This document shows positions 23,703 to 38,011 of a stretch of 64,000 bases of DNA, in pieces. Origin of the DNA: Mesostigma viride (lineage: Eukaryota > Streptophyta > Mesostigmatophyceae > Mesostigmatales > Mesostigmataceae); contig RPFO01000859.1 of NCBI GenBank assembly GCA_009746045.1, positions 1-64,000 on the forward strand, read 5' to 3'. Under the pieces are notes generated by a model. That model ran no database searches and was not told the origin of the DNA. It saw only the letters and a program-made list of their open reading frames with translations. Made by a program: the position numbers and the translations under genes. The number at the start of each line of letters is the position of its first letter. The stretch's first letter is position 1.

Positions 23703-24580
23703 GCCGCCTGCATCTCGTACAAATAACCCGGATATCCTGCGTTCCCTCGTGACTGAAGCCACGTGAAGTATTAACGGAATGCTTCAGCACGCGACATCAT
23801 CTCGATCTCGGCTCTCATGCAGGCCGTTGTCTTCTTATTGCCCTCATCCTAAAGAGAATAGATCGGCACATCTGGTGGACACGAGAGCAATCCGCCACTT
23901 AGGGCTGTCTTCACGCTGAGGGATTTTCCATCTCAAACCAGCCTGGAGCTATCTAAACGATGTGAACTCGAGGTAAAGATCTTTTGTCTAAGAACAGAAG
24001 GAAGAATGTCAACTCCGCCATCTTCTCGTGAAAGAAAACGATCCGGTTCGGAATCACCCATCATTTAGACAAACGGATATGGAAGCTGTCTATAAGAAAA
24101 CCTATGTCGTGATGTGTTCGTCAAACATTCAGACCGGGCGTGGACCGGGGCGATTTTTTTTACGAAACCCTAAAACTCAGTCCTAGTAAATTCAGGACTG
24201 CGTTGAACTCAGTCCAAAGCATGCACGCATTCTCATGTACACGCATTCTCATGCGCATTCTACACATTTACACAGGATTTACATGGGAAAATCGCGAAAA
24301 TAATGCACGCCAAGTCCCTAAAAGTAAATCTTGCATCCGTAATGATTAGCCCTGTTGATTATTACTTTATTAGCCCTATACCGCTCTACGTCATACGATC
24401 GTTTTTCAAAATATGTATGCTGCGAAGGCCGAAGAGCCGAAGAGGCGAAGACTGATGAAGTTCGGATGACTCGGATCACTCCGATCCGCACTCGGATGGC
24501 ACTTTAAACATTGGGCGCTCCTGGTTCGCTGGATAAAATACGATGATTTACCTATAATAATTCAACCCCAACTTAAAGCG
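23703..24580. other. Intergenic, nothing recognised
   Basis: AT-richer than its surroundings, with no long ORF or family match that I can see. Short direct repeats (GCCGAAGA, CTCGGATCACTCCGATCCG) occur at about 24426-24490. Confidence 0.4.
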
Positions 24581-24599
24581 TGAATGGAATGTACTGAAT

Positions 24600-24690
24600 T
24601 TTTGTTGTTGTTGTTTTGATGTTGTTATTACATGTACCCACGCCGCACATTCAACACACCGTTCGTGCGGCGTGGGATCCAACTAACTAA
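24600..24690 (-). mobile_element. LINE-like 3' end with hairpin and (AAC)n tail
   Basis: On the minus strand the order is TTGGATCC, a 12-bp perfect stem (arms 24665-24676 and 24638-24649, loop 15 nt), ATAA, then (CAA)n at 24603-24617. A 3' hairpin plus simple-repeat tail is typical of 5'-truncated non-LTR insertions. The element at 55625-55721 shares the TTGGATCC...GCGTGGG..AATAA layout. Confidence 0.55.
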
Positions 24691-25096
24691 ATAACTAACA
24701 TGTTTGAACTGAAGGCAATCAAGCATACTTATGACTGAAGTAGTTTGAACTAGAGATGCTGATTGCCGAAATCCTAGGCGACCCAACTTAAGGCGTGAAC
24801 ACAACTTCACGCGTGATTTGTCAAGACGATTACGGTAGTCATCGCCATTACCTAGGTGCGCGGCAATTTAAAAGCGAGGACTATGGCGGGGGCATAAATC
24901 ATAAATACATAGCTATGTAGCAGGAATTGCAAGCCAGGACTTGAGCCAGACGCATTTCATCCGACGTTTTTGATCGGGTTTCTGAACGCACGTTCTTGAT
25001 TCCAGCAACATGAACCCGTCGCCATTCATGTCTTGTAGGGAAGATCGTATCGAGTAGTACATCCTAGCGGTTGCGGCACTGCGCCCGATTTCCACA

Positions 25097-28000
25097 ATGG
25101 CGCTGGAACGACTTGTTGCCGAGGATAGCGAATCAATGGGGAAGCTGGGCATCACAGGGCGAGTGCGTGAGCGGAGCGATGGCCAAGCAACGTTCCGTGC
25201 GGATGTTACCGGCTCCCTGCCGCAGCAAATACGTGAGATTGCGTCTAGCCTAGTGCAAAACTGCATTTCGAGCAGTGGAGCAAGTGAGCTGTCATTTATT
25301 CCCGTGGTACCGCGGGGTCCCTTGGTGCATCGCGGAAATGGGCAGCCTTTTGTCAGCAAGAAGTTCATCAAAAGGCTGCAGGAAGTAGCACTGGCTATTC
25401 TGCTCAACTTGCATATGGTACGTATGCCGACTAGTTCAGCTGTGTTCCCGGCTGGGCCCCATCCCTGAATCGCTGCCCAACCACCCCCTTGGTTGCCCAG
25501 TCGCTGTTTGGACATCACACGGGTTGCCTGACCCATCCGCGTCCAGCCTGACCGTGTGTCTGCCACGCATGCTAGGATGATAGAGGGCAGCCGGCCCGTG
25601 TCTTATGACCTGATCATTAGCTGTAGCGTTGTCTGCGTGACGGTCTCAGGGAGCGACCCGGCGTTCCCCTCCATCCGCTTGCCCTCATGGAAAATCCCTG
25701 CGTGCATCCCCTGTGCCCCCCCCCGGTTCATTGTACGCCCCACAGGCGATCCCCCCACCGCTGGTGGACGAGGCGCAACGAGAGCGCGCGATACAGCTGC
25801 GCATATCCAACGTGAGCACGGCTAGTGCCAGGCACTGTGATTGGGATGGTCACTGTGCATGCCTGTCACGCATCAGCGCCAGCATGGCACACATCAGCTT
25901 TGCTGACACCGTGCACGCTGTGTGCAGGTGATTTGCAAGCCACACATTCAGCATGGCATCCACGTACAGATGCCAGACGCCACCCTCCTGTACCCTGCCC
26001 CTGCTGGCAGCTAGCACATGTCAACGTGCCCCATGGCTGTGGCCTGGGAACGCGAAAAACCACGCCACCTGGCTGGCCCCTGTCCACGCTCGTGGCATGT
26101 GATGTCACTGCATGCATTTATAGCTATACTTATAGATCTATACTGCTAGCTATAGTGTGCACCCGCATGACTACATTTTTGCTATGATATTGCGGCGTGC
26201 GTCCCAACCTGTACGGTTCAAGACCCGCGGAAATAGCGGGGAGACAAGAAAGATCTCATCTGGTACAGTGGTTTCAGCATGAACGACATGTTAGCATGGG
26301 CTTTGCATGCTGTCATTTGCGTCTTAAGTTGTTGGTCTTACTTACAAGGAATCTTTCACCCACCCCCACCCCCATCCCCACCCCTGTCCCCATCCCTGCC
26401 CCCCCCCCACCACCCCCACCCCCGACCCCCCCACCCCCCCACCCCACCCCCCCCCAACCCCACCCCTCCACCCCCCCACCCCCCACCCACCCCCCACCCA
26501 CCCCCACCCCCACCCTCCACCCCCCACCCCCCCCCCCCACCCCCTCCTCCTCCTCCTCCTCCTCCTCCTCCTCCTCCTCCTCCTCCTCCTCCTCCTCCTC
26601 CTCCTCCTCCTCCTCCTCCTCCTCCTCCTCCTCCTCCTCCTCCTCCTCCTCCTCCTCCTCCTCCTCCTCCTCCTCCTCCTCCTCCTCCTCCTCCTCCTCC
26701 TCCTCCTCCTCCTCCCCTCCAGGTCCTGCTTGGCCTGCACGGCCAGCGTGCGACGGAGCAGGCGGCCGCGTTGGAGGCGTTGCTCCCGCGCTTTTACCGG
26801 TGAGGGGTGGTGGTGGTTTGTACCGGTGAGGGGAGTTCGTGGATTGTACCTTGTGAAGGGGGCGGGCCTGCGCTGGGCAGGTGCGGGCTGGGCTGGGGTA
26901 TCTGTGTCCGCGGAAACCATTGAGTGGAGTAATTTTAATTTGACAACGATGGCATGGATCGTGGGATAACGAGGGGCCCAGGGCAGCGCTACATATACTG
27001 GTACACATGTACCAAGCATACCATACCCGTACCCATATACTAGTACGCATATACCCGGCATACCATATGCACGTCTGTGGATGCCGGCGCTGCTGCCGCT
27101 GTGGCCGAGCGCGACAAGTTTGCCTCCTACGGCAATGTGGGGCCCCACTGGGTCATCCCCTTTGTCCTTGAGGAGTTCGGGGCCATGGGCCCCAAGACAG
27201 CGGAGTGTTTCCACGAGTGCTGCCAGCTGCAGGAAGACCGCCTCGACCTTGAGGGCCAGACTGCCCGGACGCGGTCCTCGCATTGGCGGCAGCGCCTGTC
27301 CCTTTCCCTCACTCGCACGATGGCTGATGTTTTATTCCGCCGCATCCGGGCCGACTTTGTCGCGACTCATGCGGTGTAGATCTTCCCCCGCCTGGTGGGC
27401 CAGCATAGGTGTTGCTGCATGTAGTTGTACGCTGGAGTTGGCTTGATCCTTGCCTGCCATGGTGATTCTTTTCTTTACGGTCCTTCCTCTTTTGGGGCTT
27501 TCCTTATGTTGCATGCCGATCTCATCTCCGTAATTTATCATTATCAATAAGTATATGCATATATCCGGCTGCCCTGTCCCCCCTCACACCCGTGTGGGCC
27601 CGCGGCGGCTCCGCTTGCACACTGCAGATGCAGTGCGTAGGGTAGGACGGCACATGCCGCATGCCTGCGGCGCCCTGCCTTAAGCTGGCACGGTGTGGCA
27701 ACAAGGATTAGTGGCTGGACACACACGTGTGGTGTTTTCCTGTCGGCTGCTACTGCTACCTGTCACGCTCAAGTGTGGCGACAGGCAGGGTCGGGCTCCC
27801 TCGCATGGGCTGTTACCCTTGCAGGCAGAACCTGCGGTCAATATACTCCATATGTGTTATAGGCGTGGGGATATGCGTGCGGGCCTGCAAGCTGTCATGC
27901 ACCATGGCTCCTGCACACCTGCTTAGCACCCTTGGCATGTGCTCTTGTCCTGCCCGTTTGCCACTTGGTTTTTTAACACGCTGTCCACACATGCCCGGGG

Positions 28001-31000
28001 GTGCGCAGCACATCACTCATGCCAAGTGCTTGACAAGTGGATGCCCCCCCTCCCCTCAGGTGCACCGCCTACATCCCTGAGGACCCCATGGCTTCTGCTG
28101 GCAGCGGGCACCAGCAGGGGACAGGGGGCGGCGTGCCGTCGTTCGGCATCGGCGGTGGCGGCACGCACGCGCGGCCCTTCACCGCGCACACGCAGGCGCT
28201 GGCCCTGCTGCTGGCGCTCTCTCGGCCGCTGCCACTGGTGGGTGTGGCCTAGGGAAAAAAATACCCGACACATGGCGTGGCGCTGGTGGGTGCTTGCCGT
28301 GTGTTGCCGTGTGTTGCGGGGGGTGGGCATGAGAGTAGCCAAGCCTCACGAGATGCATGGCATGCGGCTGGTGGGTATGGGTGCTGGGTGGCGCATGACG
28401 GTGTATGCGTGGTGCGTGGGGTGGGTGGTGCAAACCCCGCTTGCTTGAGGGGGCGTGACCACACATCCCGACCGCACTTGCATGCTGCGTGGCCGCAGCT
28501 GGCCTTGCGTGCGGCCTTGGGCACACTCTACAGGGTACTGTACGAGACACCCTGCACCCTACACGCCTAAGGGAACACCTACGGCCTCTCGGAGGGGTGT
28601 TGGCGGGGATGCAGCTGCAGACAAACAACCGGGTGTGCGAGCACCGCATGGCCTGTCAGGGCGTGCCAGATGGCATAAATCGAATCGTTGTCCCACACGT
28701 GAGCACCCTGGGCACCACCCGGTGCCCAATCCCTCCCTCCCTCCCTCCCTCCCTCCCTCCCTCCCTCCCTCCCTCCCTCCCTCCCTCCCTCCCTCCCTCC
28801 CTCCCTCCCTCCCTCCCTCCCTCCCTCCTCCCTCCCTCCCTCCCTCCCTCCCTCCCTCCCTCCCTCCCTCCCTCCCTCCCTCCCTCCCTCCCTCCCTCCC
28901 TCCCTCCCTCCCTCCCCCCCTCCCTCCCTCCCTCCCTCTGGTCACCTCGAGTGCCTGCTCCCAGCGCCCACTGCAGCAGCATGGGCCTGCTCCCATGGCC
29001 CATCCAAGCCATTCCTCCGCTGATTTGTCACTGCATACCTGCCCATCGTAGCCATCCAATCCGCACGATGCTCACGCAAGTGCCTGCCTTGCCGCCCTCC
29101 CCTGTTGGTTTGCCGCGTGCGGTGGCCCACCGTGTGCAAGCAGCGGCCGGGACAGCTGGCGCGACGCCGGCCCACCCAGGCAGCTCTCCCCTACTCTCCC
29201 GCAGCTGGCATCCATACCGCACGGCTGGCACTGCCTGTGGGCTCCAGCACCCCGGCGGCCCGATCCCGGGACCCTGCAGCTGGCGCGAGCTGGGGCGCAG
29301 GTGGCACCGAGCAGGGACCCAGCCAGGAGGTGGTACGTACGCCTGTGCTTGCTACTGCGCACCGTCCCCTGTGGGAATCCACATGGACCGCGCCCGCATC
29401 AGGGCAGCAGGCATGCGCGTCGGGGCTGTAGCCTGTGCCTCGCGCTGATGAGCTGTCAAGGTGCACAGCTGCCACCTGTAGCGGGTGCTGCTGCCGCCCA
29501 CCCCTGACAAATGCTCTACCCGAAGCGCAAGGGTTGGACATCCCCTCACATCCCTGCGCATGCGCTGCTGTGTTCTGTTTTGCCCCGCCTGTTGAAACGC
29601 CTGCCTGTCGATACCAGCAGGTGCTGCGATTTTAGAGATGTTGTGCTTCCGCAGTGCCGTTGTTTATGCACGAGCTTCCTGCCTGGGGGGTGCTTGATGC
29701 TGCGCAAATGATGTTATGCTTGCAACCGCACATCTGGCACGCCCGTTGCCTCACGGCCTCCACCCAGGGAGCTTCCCTCCCTGCCTGGGTGGCCACGGAC
29801 GCCAGCGAGCCCGTCCTGGGCGTGCGGACGGACGGGGGTCTCTCCTTTGGCAGCAACCGTGGCGAGGGCGAGGGGGTGGGCGACGACGACTCACGTCGGT
29901 TGCCCACCTTCCTCTGTTCTGCGCTGTTTGAGGAGACACCCTCCAGCGGCGCGTTGGAGGGCGTGCTCGAACAACCCTGGCTGGCAGCCCAGCGGGCGGG
30001 GCTGCAGGGGGGCACCGCCGCACAACGCGAACTGGGGGCCCAGCGCAGCGTGAACGTGACCCAGGGGCCCAGGGAGGCGGCGGTGTTCAGCCACATCTCC
30101 TCCCTGCCAGGTACGTCTGACATCGGCCCGGGTGTTTGCACCTTGCAGCGGGGGACCACGTTCACGCCTCCCTTCCGCCCCCTGTTGGTGCTGTGTGGCT
30201 GTTCCCTCGGTGTGGAAACACGGTCTGCCACTTTCTGCTCCCATCCTAGAGGGCTGCCTCCCTGAGGCAGGTCGTGTAGCGTGGATCTCCGCGTGGCCGT
30301 GTATAATCGCACTGTCAGTGGACATGCATATGCTGCAGGGAGCGCTTGTGGCCATGGTGGAGCGCCCCATGCGGGTGGTAGCCCCTTGCTCTGGTGTAGG
30401 GCACTTGCAGCCCCTTGCTCTGGTGTAGGGCGCTTGCTGCAGCCCCTTACTCTGGCGAAGGGCACTTGCAGCCCCTTGCTCTGGCGTAGGGCACTTGCAG
30501 CCCCTTGCTGGTGTTGGGCACAAGGAAAAATTCAGGCAGGGCAAGGTAGCGTGGGAGATGCGGTTGTGTGATGACTAAACTTGTGACGGCAGGCACTGTG
30601 CCGAGAAGTCTGTGGGCCAGCGTTGAAGATTGAGTGGATGTGCGCGTGGGAACAACCATCTCCGCCATCTCTTGCGGCGGGGGCGAGCGACGCGCAAAGT
30701 GCAGTCCCACCAAGGGGGCCGCTGGGTGCATGTCTCAGGGGATGGCATGTGGATGGGTGCCACAACGGATGGAACCGTCGATGCACGGGAATTGAGCCGC
30801 CGTTTTTTGGTTTCGTTGCTTTTGTTGCTTGCGCGATGCCTTGTCCTGTCGACAGCGATGCCATCCCTGGCCGCGCCTGGCAAGCAGTTCCCAGGGACCA
30901 CGGCTGGCGCCCCCTCCAGCATGCACGGCGGTTCCAGTGACAGCGTCGAGGCATCGGGCCCGTCTCCCTTGCTTCCGTTCTCCGCTGCTGCGATGGGGGA

Positions 31001-34000
31001 GGACGAGGACGCGCCGCCCCCTTTGTTCGGTGCGCTGCGGCAGCGACTACCCGATCCCGTGACAGACGCCACCGAGGGGTGGGCCTGCCTGCCCTTCCGC
31101 CTCTCTTTCCCCGAGCTAGATGGGTCCCTGGGCAGCACTGTATTCCAGCACGCACTGACGGGGTGGCAGGCAGACAGCCGCGGGCGAGGCGAGGAGGGGC
31201 GCGCGCGGGGTGCCTGGCCGATGGCTGCAGCTGGGCGGGTAAGCAGGCTACCGGCGTGGCGGCGGGTAAGTGGCTTATCTTAATGCCGGCGCTAATAGAT
31301 CGCAGCGGTACTATATCGGGGCGGGTAAGCAGGCTACCGGCGTGGCGGCGGGTAAGTGGCTTATCTTAATGCCAGCGCTAATAGATCGCAGCGCTACTAT
31401 ATCGGGGCGGGTAAGCAGGCTACCGGCGTGGCGGCGAGTAAGTGGCTTATCTTAATGCCAGCGCTAATAGATCGCAGCGGTACTATATCGGGGCGGGTAA
31501 GCAGGCTACCGGCGTGGCGGCGGGTAAGTGGCTTATCTTAATGCCAGCGCTCATAGATCGCAGCGCTACTATATCGGGGCGGGTAAGCAGGCTACCGGCG
31601 TGGCGGCGGGTAAGTGGCTTATCTTAATGCCAGCACTCATAGATCGCAGCGCTACTATATCGGGGCGGGTAAGCAGGCTACCGGCGTGGCGGCGGGTAAG
31701 TGGCTTATCTTAATGCCAGCGCTAATAGAGGCGCTTGGGGGGGCAGCAGGCTTGCATCATGCTGAGGTGGCTGTGGTCACTGCGCTTGCCACATGGTTGG
31801 GTGTGAGCCGCTAGGCATGGCTAAGGTATCGCCCAAAACGCAGCGAGGGGGATGGGGAATGCATCGCTCACCCATGGCAGCACGTGCCTGGCGGCTGCTT
31901 CCCCATGGCAAGGCTCTGAAGAACGATGCTGAAGAACAAGCCCCCATGGCAAGGCTCTGAAGAACGATTCGTGCTCGAGAGCTTCCGGAGAACAGGAGTT
32001 GCTTCAAATATAGTTCTGGTTAGCGAAGGGGAAGCGAGCTAGTTTCAGCCGCTAACAAGGAAACAACCAGCACTCGCGGCGAGCTTCCGTGTCTCCGGAA
32101 GGCAAGATTCCATTTCGCTTCTCGATTCTGTGCTCGCTGAAGCGAAATCGTGGCGCGGCATGCAAAAATGCTTTGGCAACGCCCAACAAAGCACGACATG
32201 ACGGGCAGATTGGCGCGGGCAAGGTATCCCCGCTAATCCAGATTCTCTGAGCTTGAACAGAATTTGTCCTTAAATTACCAAACATTTTCGGCGTTTCCAG
32301 ATGAGATCCGGGCCAGTGCATGTTCAAAGTGCCGCGCCCGAGGCCGGAACCTTGAGATGAACGGGAAACAGAAACAAATCCAGAACCTTGAGATGAACGG
32401 GAAACAGAAACAAATCCGGGTCCCCAGAATCTGTTGACTAAGAGAATGGGGGGTGCCACATTATCGCGCTGCCCTGCTCGCCGGCACTGTGCAAGCTGCA
32501 CGCTTGTGTGCAGCCTTTGGCAGTGTTGCGGCAGGCCCAGAGACAGCGGGGCCACGACGCTTGCGACCTGCAGGTGCAAGTGCCTGCGATGTGGGTTGCA
32601 GGCAGCAGCAATTGGTTGCCATGTGCTGGTGGGGGACCGCGTTCTGGCTGGCACATACGTGGTACACATACGTACGACGGGCCAAGACAGATTTCAGTAC
32701 GGGTAGTGTGACACAATGGCCATCCGAGGCAGCGCGGGTTAATTAATGAGTGAATTCAAAGCACGTGACTGCACCACGTGGGTCCCAGTAAAGGAACCTT
32801 CAACCCCTATACACAACGAGACGGAGGGAGGCCGCCCTTATACTGTCTCAAGTGGGCAGGCCGCAGAGGACTCTCTCTGCATCACGGTGCCGGCCCGACA
32901 CTGGGTGCGATAGAACAAGAAGTAGCAAAAACATAGCGGATGCAATAAGGTGCCCCGTCGTCCAGAGGCCACAGATAGGCGTGGAACTCAATGTCTGGCG
33001 TCGGATGCTAGGTCTGCGTGGATGCTGGGGTAGGACACTGGTGCAGGGGGTGGGCCACATGGTGATTTGTCACCATCGCATGCTGGCATTGCGAGTGGCG
33101 CGTGGAATGCTTTGGAACCCGTTCCCCACTTGGAGGTGGCACGGAAGGCCAGCAAGCGCGCACATCATCACCCCGCGCTGCATGTGGCTGCCTGCCGCTT
33201 TGTCTGGTCAAGGCAGGCTGCGCGGATGATGCGGCACTACATGCTGTGCATAACCAGCCCGGCCCACATAGCCGTCATGGTGGACCTCATAATCACGCAC
33301 TCTGATGCCCCTGATGCCATGCCCTAATAGCTATACTAATCCCCTAATAGCTGTACCAGCTGGTTATTAATGATGGTCTCATGTCTGCATCCCCTGCCGC
33401 CCCCCCTTGTCCCCCCCAGACCACCACCATGCCAGTGGCCATGGCCACCACCAGCGGCATGACAGACACCACCCCGCGGCTGCCCACCGGATGCGAGGCA
33501 TCGTTCGTGTCTGTGGCAGCACCCAGCGAGGCGGGGCAGGAGTTTGGCTACGGCGGCTACGGCGGTGGGGCGTGGGACGACCGCATGAGCGTGGTCAGCG
33601 GGTCCCTGCTGTCGGGTATCAGCCCGCCGCAGGCCGTGCCGCGCGATGGGGGCGGCGACAGGTGGCGCAACCCCGGTCGCGCGGCTCCGGGCTGGCCAGG
33701 CCAGTGGGGCACGCTGCCAGGTGGTCGGCATGCGCACGCCGCCACCTGGCGAGAGGAGGGCAGCCCTGGCGCTGCCGGGCCCACCCCCACCCTGAACGCC
33801 CATGGTTCTGCAGCACCAGCCAGTGATGCTTGGGGTTGGCCGTACACCTCGTCGGTGGATGGCGTGGCGCCAGCTGGCACCGGCTGTGGCCCACCCATGG
33901 GCAGCACACTTATGGAGGATGGCGTGGCATCCGTCACATGTCGCGGCAACGGTGCGGTCTGGCTGTGGCTGGAGGAGGCTGGTGCGCAGGCAGGCGAGGG

Positions 34001-36653
34001 GGTTGGGGAGGCGGGGGAGGAGTGGGGGGATTGGGACCACCGCGCGGCGCCGCTGGTGCGGGAACCGGCCGACATGGCGGCGGAGGGCGACGGTGGCGAC
34101 GACGGCAGCGGTGCCAGGTATTCCAGGTGGGTGGCGGAACACTGCAGGGGCTATTTTTCGCCCACTACCTACTTAGGTGGAAGGCATTTGGTTCACTCCC
34201 TCATAGCGTGTGGTTGCTTGACAAACAGGGCCGACACCTGGTGGACCCCCGCCCGTGAAGAAGAGTAGTGAAGTGCGGATCACCTCTTCGGGTGGGTTAC
34301 TGATGTGGACCTGGTTCTGGGCGGTTTATTTAGAATTGTGGGACCTCGATGTTTCCTCTTGCGCCCCGCACGACACCTGCCCCCTTGCCAGGTGGCTACT
34401 GCAGGCGCCCCCACCCGCGTCCAGCGAGGGCGCGGGCCCCCTGGTGGCCCTGCGCAAGGGCGGCCGCTTCCTGGCGGAGGAAAGCGCGGCGCTGTTTGAT
34501 AGCCTCTACCGCCGGCACGCCGCCCACATGCTCGTGCGCAGCCCCACGGTGGTCGCGGTGAGCACTGGCTCGGCCGGCCGCCATGTGATAGCCCGCGTGT
34601 TATGAGCTGCGTGTGCGCGCCCCCCACGCATCTGTGCCCCTCCTGTCCTTGTTAAGTGCCAGCGGGGTGGGAAAGGGGCAAGGGAGAGTAGCAGTCACGA
34701 CACAAAAGTGGGGGGGGGCTCTGTGTGCGTGTGTGTGTGTCTGTGTGTGTGTGGACGACATCATGGGCTTGTATCTGCGCGCCGTCACTGGCATTTGTGA
34801 TTGTGGGCGTATCCATTGGTTACCGTGTGCTTGGCTTCGGGGAACAAACCAGACACCCGACTCCCTCCCCAGAGTTTACAAAGCTAGCGGCATGCACCGT
34901 GACCCTAATGCACTTTGTAGCACAAGATAATACGAGCGTTAGCTCACAAAGCGGGTTGGTGTTGTTGTGTGGGCCGGCGCAACGGATCGGCTCGCGTTGC
35001 TCCTTGTGCATGGGTTCGTGCCACAGCGGGTGTTGCTCGGGTTGCCTGCCTGTGCACCGGGTCATGCCGCTGCTGGTGTTGCTCGGGTTGCCTGCCTGTG
35101 CACCGGGTCATGCCGCTGCTGGCGTTGCTTGGGTTGCCTGCCTGTGCACCGGGTCATGCCGCTGCTGGCGTTGCTTGGGTTGCCTGCCTGTGCGCCGGGC
35201 CATGCCGCAGCTGGCGTTGCTCGGGTTGCCTGCTTGTCCCACCTGGTAACGCCGCTCCCCCTAGTATATTCCCGCTGCCACCTGTTGCCATAAACTGCCA
35301 CCTGGCGCCTGCAGGAGCAGGACCTCGTGCGCGACGCGCTGTACGCCCTCCAGGGTGTCCCCTCGGCCACCCTCACCCTGGACGCCGCGGTGCCCCGCCA
35401 GGGCATGCGGCTGCCCTCCACGGGCGCCTGCTCACTCCCTGCGCTTCTCTCCTGCTTCTCCTTTGCGGGTACCGTGCGCCAGCGGCTGGACTGCCTCGTG
35501 GCCTCCCTGGACGCACCCAGCGCCGCCGCCAGCGGCCAGGGGGCGCAGCCAGGTGGCCGCAGACCCCCTGGACTGGTCGCGCAGGCGTTCCTGGTGGCAG
35601 TGCGCGCGGTGCTGTGCGCGCAGACCGCCATGCTGCAGGCCATCGGTGCGGCGCGCAGCAGTAGTGGTGGCGGCACAAGCGAGGGGTGGATGGGCAGTGC
35701 GGGAGGCGCCGCTGCCCCATCAGCGCCGCAAGGAGGGGCACCCCCGGTGGCGTTGCTGTCGAACAAATACCAGGAGAGGGGCCTTTCACCCGGCAGGGGC
35801 AGGCAGGGAGAGGCGGCGGAGGGCTCTGGCACTCCGGCCAAGGGACTGTCCCTGATTGGATTGTACGTGCAGACCGACGCCCTCCGCTGCCAGCTGACGT
35901 CACTGGCCAAGATCTGCCGCTGCCTGCCACCGACGTCACCTCCTTCCGCCAGCCAGGGTAGTTATGGCGGGCGCCATGTGGGCGATGGGGATGGTGCCGA
36001 CAGTGGCAACGAGTCTCGTCTCCCTTCTGGTGCTGCGCTGCTGGACTATCTCTACGTGAGGCTGCAGGTGAGGGGGGCCAGGGTCACATCCCTCCTGTGC
36101 CACGCATGGTGGTATGGTACCTCAGGTGGTCCCTGGATCTGGGAGCGCCAAAAATAGATCCTGGCAATCCGTCTTGTCGCTGCAGCGTGCCCTTTCTCCC
36201 CCTTTAATCAACCAACTTTTCTTTTGGCACCTGCAGCCTGTGCCACCGCTGCCGCGCGCCTCCTCCTTTACCATTCCAGTGTGTGCACTCTGCAAGGCTC
36301 GCCAGGGCTGGGACGCTACGGGTGGGTGTCTGCCCTTCTCTTGCAACACACTTTCTTTTCTTGTCACTCAGGCTGCTGCTATGGCCCCAGGTGGGTTGGG
36401 GGTGAACCCTGGGTATGCCCCTAAAAGCCCTAAGGCCCCGGGAGAAGCCTTGATATTCTCCTGGGCTTTCGGGGGTTAGCATGCAACCTCCCCCCACAAC
36501 CGTCATCATGGCCGAGCGTACAGTCGATAGTCCGGATGACGCGGAGTTGCTACCTGCGACTCCAGACCTGGGCGAGTGAGTCGCGCCACTTGCCTTCGCG
36601 GGTGAAGTATCCGCCTAGGAAAGTGCCTCATTGGGTACTCCGTGGCATGTACA

Positions 36654-36712
<59 letters not shown>

Positions 36713-37980
36713 CCCGCCCGCCCGCCCGCCCGCCCGCCCGCCCGCCCGCCGCCCGCCCGCCCGCCCGCCCGCCGCCCGCCCGCCCGCCCGCCCGCCCGCC
36801 CGCCCGCCCGCCGCCCGCCCGCCCGCCCGCCCGCCCGCCCGCCCGCCCGCCCGCCCGCCCGCCCGCTTGCTGCCTTGCTTGCTTACTTACGTACTTACTC
36901 ACTTCTTACTTACTTACTTACTTACTTACTCACTCAGTCACTCACTCACTCACTCACTCACTCACTCACTCACTCACTCACTCACTCACTCACTCACTCA
37001 CTCACTCACTCACTCACTCACTCACTCACTCACTCACTCACTCACTCACTCACTCACTCACTCACTCACTCACTCACTCACTCACTCACTCACTCACTCA
37101 CTCACTCACTCACTCACTCACTCACTCACTCACTCACTCACTCACTCACTCACTCAGTCACTCACTCACTCACTCACTCACTTACTTACTTACTCACTGA
37201 CTTACTTACTTGCTCACTTACTCACTGACTTACTTACTTGTCTAACTTACTTACTTACTTATGGCCCCATGCCTCATGCCAGCGTCCGGTCCCACATGCC
37301 GCCAAGCAGCGGTCGGCCATGTCTTGGAGTGTAGTACTATGGCAACTTTCTGTGGCACCCTATTTCCGACGCATGAGCCTACCACGCTCATGCTGAGCCC
37401 TGCTGCACCGTTTCTTGATGTGCTGCGCGCTGTCTGCTGGCGCCCGCAGGAGGCGGACCCGTTGGACGCGCCGCTGCTTCGCTTCCTGTTTGCGCGCGCA
37501 GCCGCCCCCTACCTCGCATTTGTGCGCGGCTGGCTCTACCGGGGCACCGTGCAGGACCCCTTTGCCGAGTTCATGGTGGCGGCCGCGCCGGTGGATGCCG
37601 CGCTAACGCTGGCATCCGGACGGGACGTGGACGTAAAGGTGTGTGTGCTAACACCCGCGTGGATGTACAGGCGGCTTGTGCTGGCGCCTGCAGTGCTGCG
37701 TGCCTGTGATGTTCCCACCCCTCTGCTGCGAGAATGCCCTGTTTTAGCCGGTAGTCTCCGTTTCGATCGCCTTGCTTCCTCCCACAGCAGGCCATGAGGG
37801 CCAGCAGCTGGGTCCCATGGCTGCGTGGCATGCCCTGGGGAAGGTCCAGTGACACAAGTGCCAGATGGGGGCGGCTTGGGCACAGGCATGGGCAATAGAC
37901 ACAGGGACGTTAGCCATGGCGACGGCGGCGGCGGCGATGGCGGCGGCGGTGGTGGTGGCGGTAGCAGTGGCGGTGGCGGT

Positions 37981-38011
<31 letters not shown>

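Noticed and set aside
25926-26018. Extra GCP6 exon VICKPHIQHGIHVQM
   Set aside because: Exons 2 and 3 already join in phase without it, and the peptide has no family support, although splice-like ends exist.
29655-29767. GCP6 exon 6 starting at 29655 after gcag
   Set aside because: It does not match the phase-0 end of exon 5; the cacccag acceptor at 29767 does.
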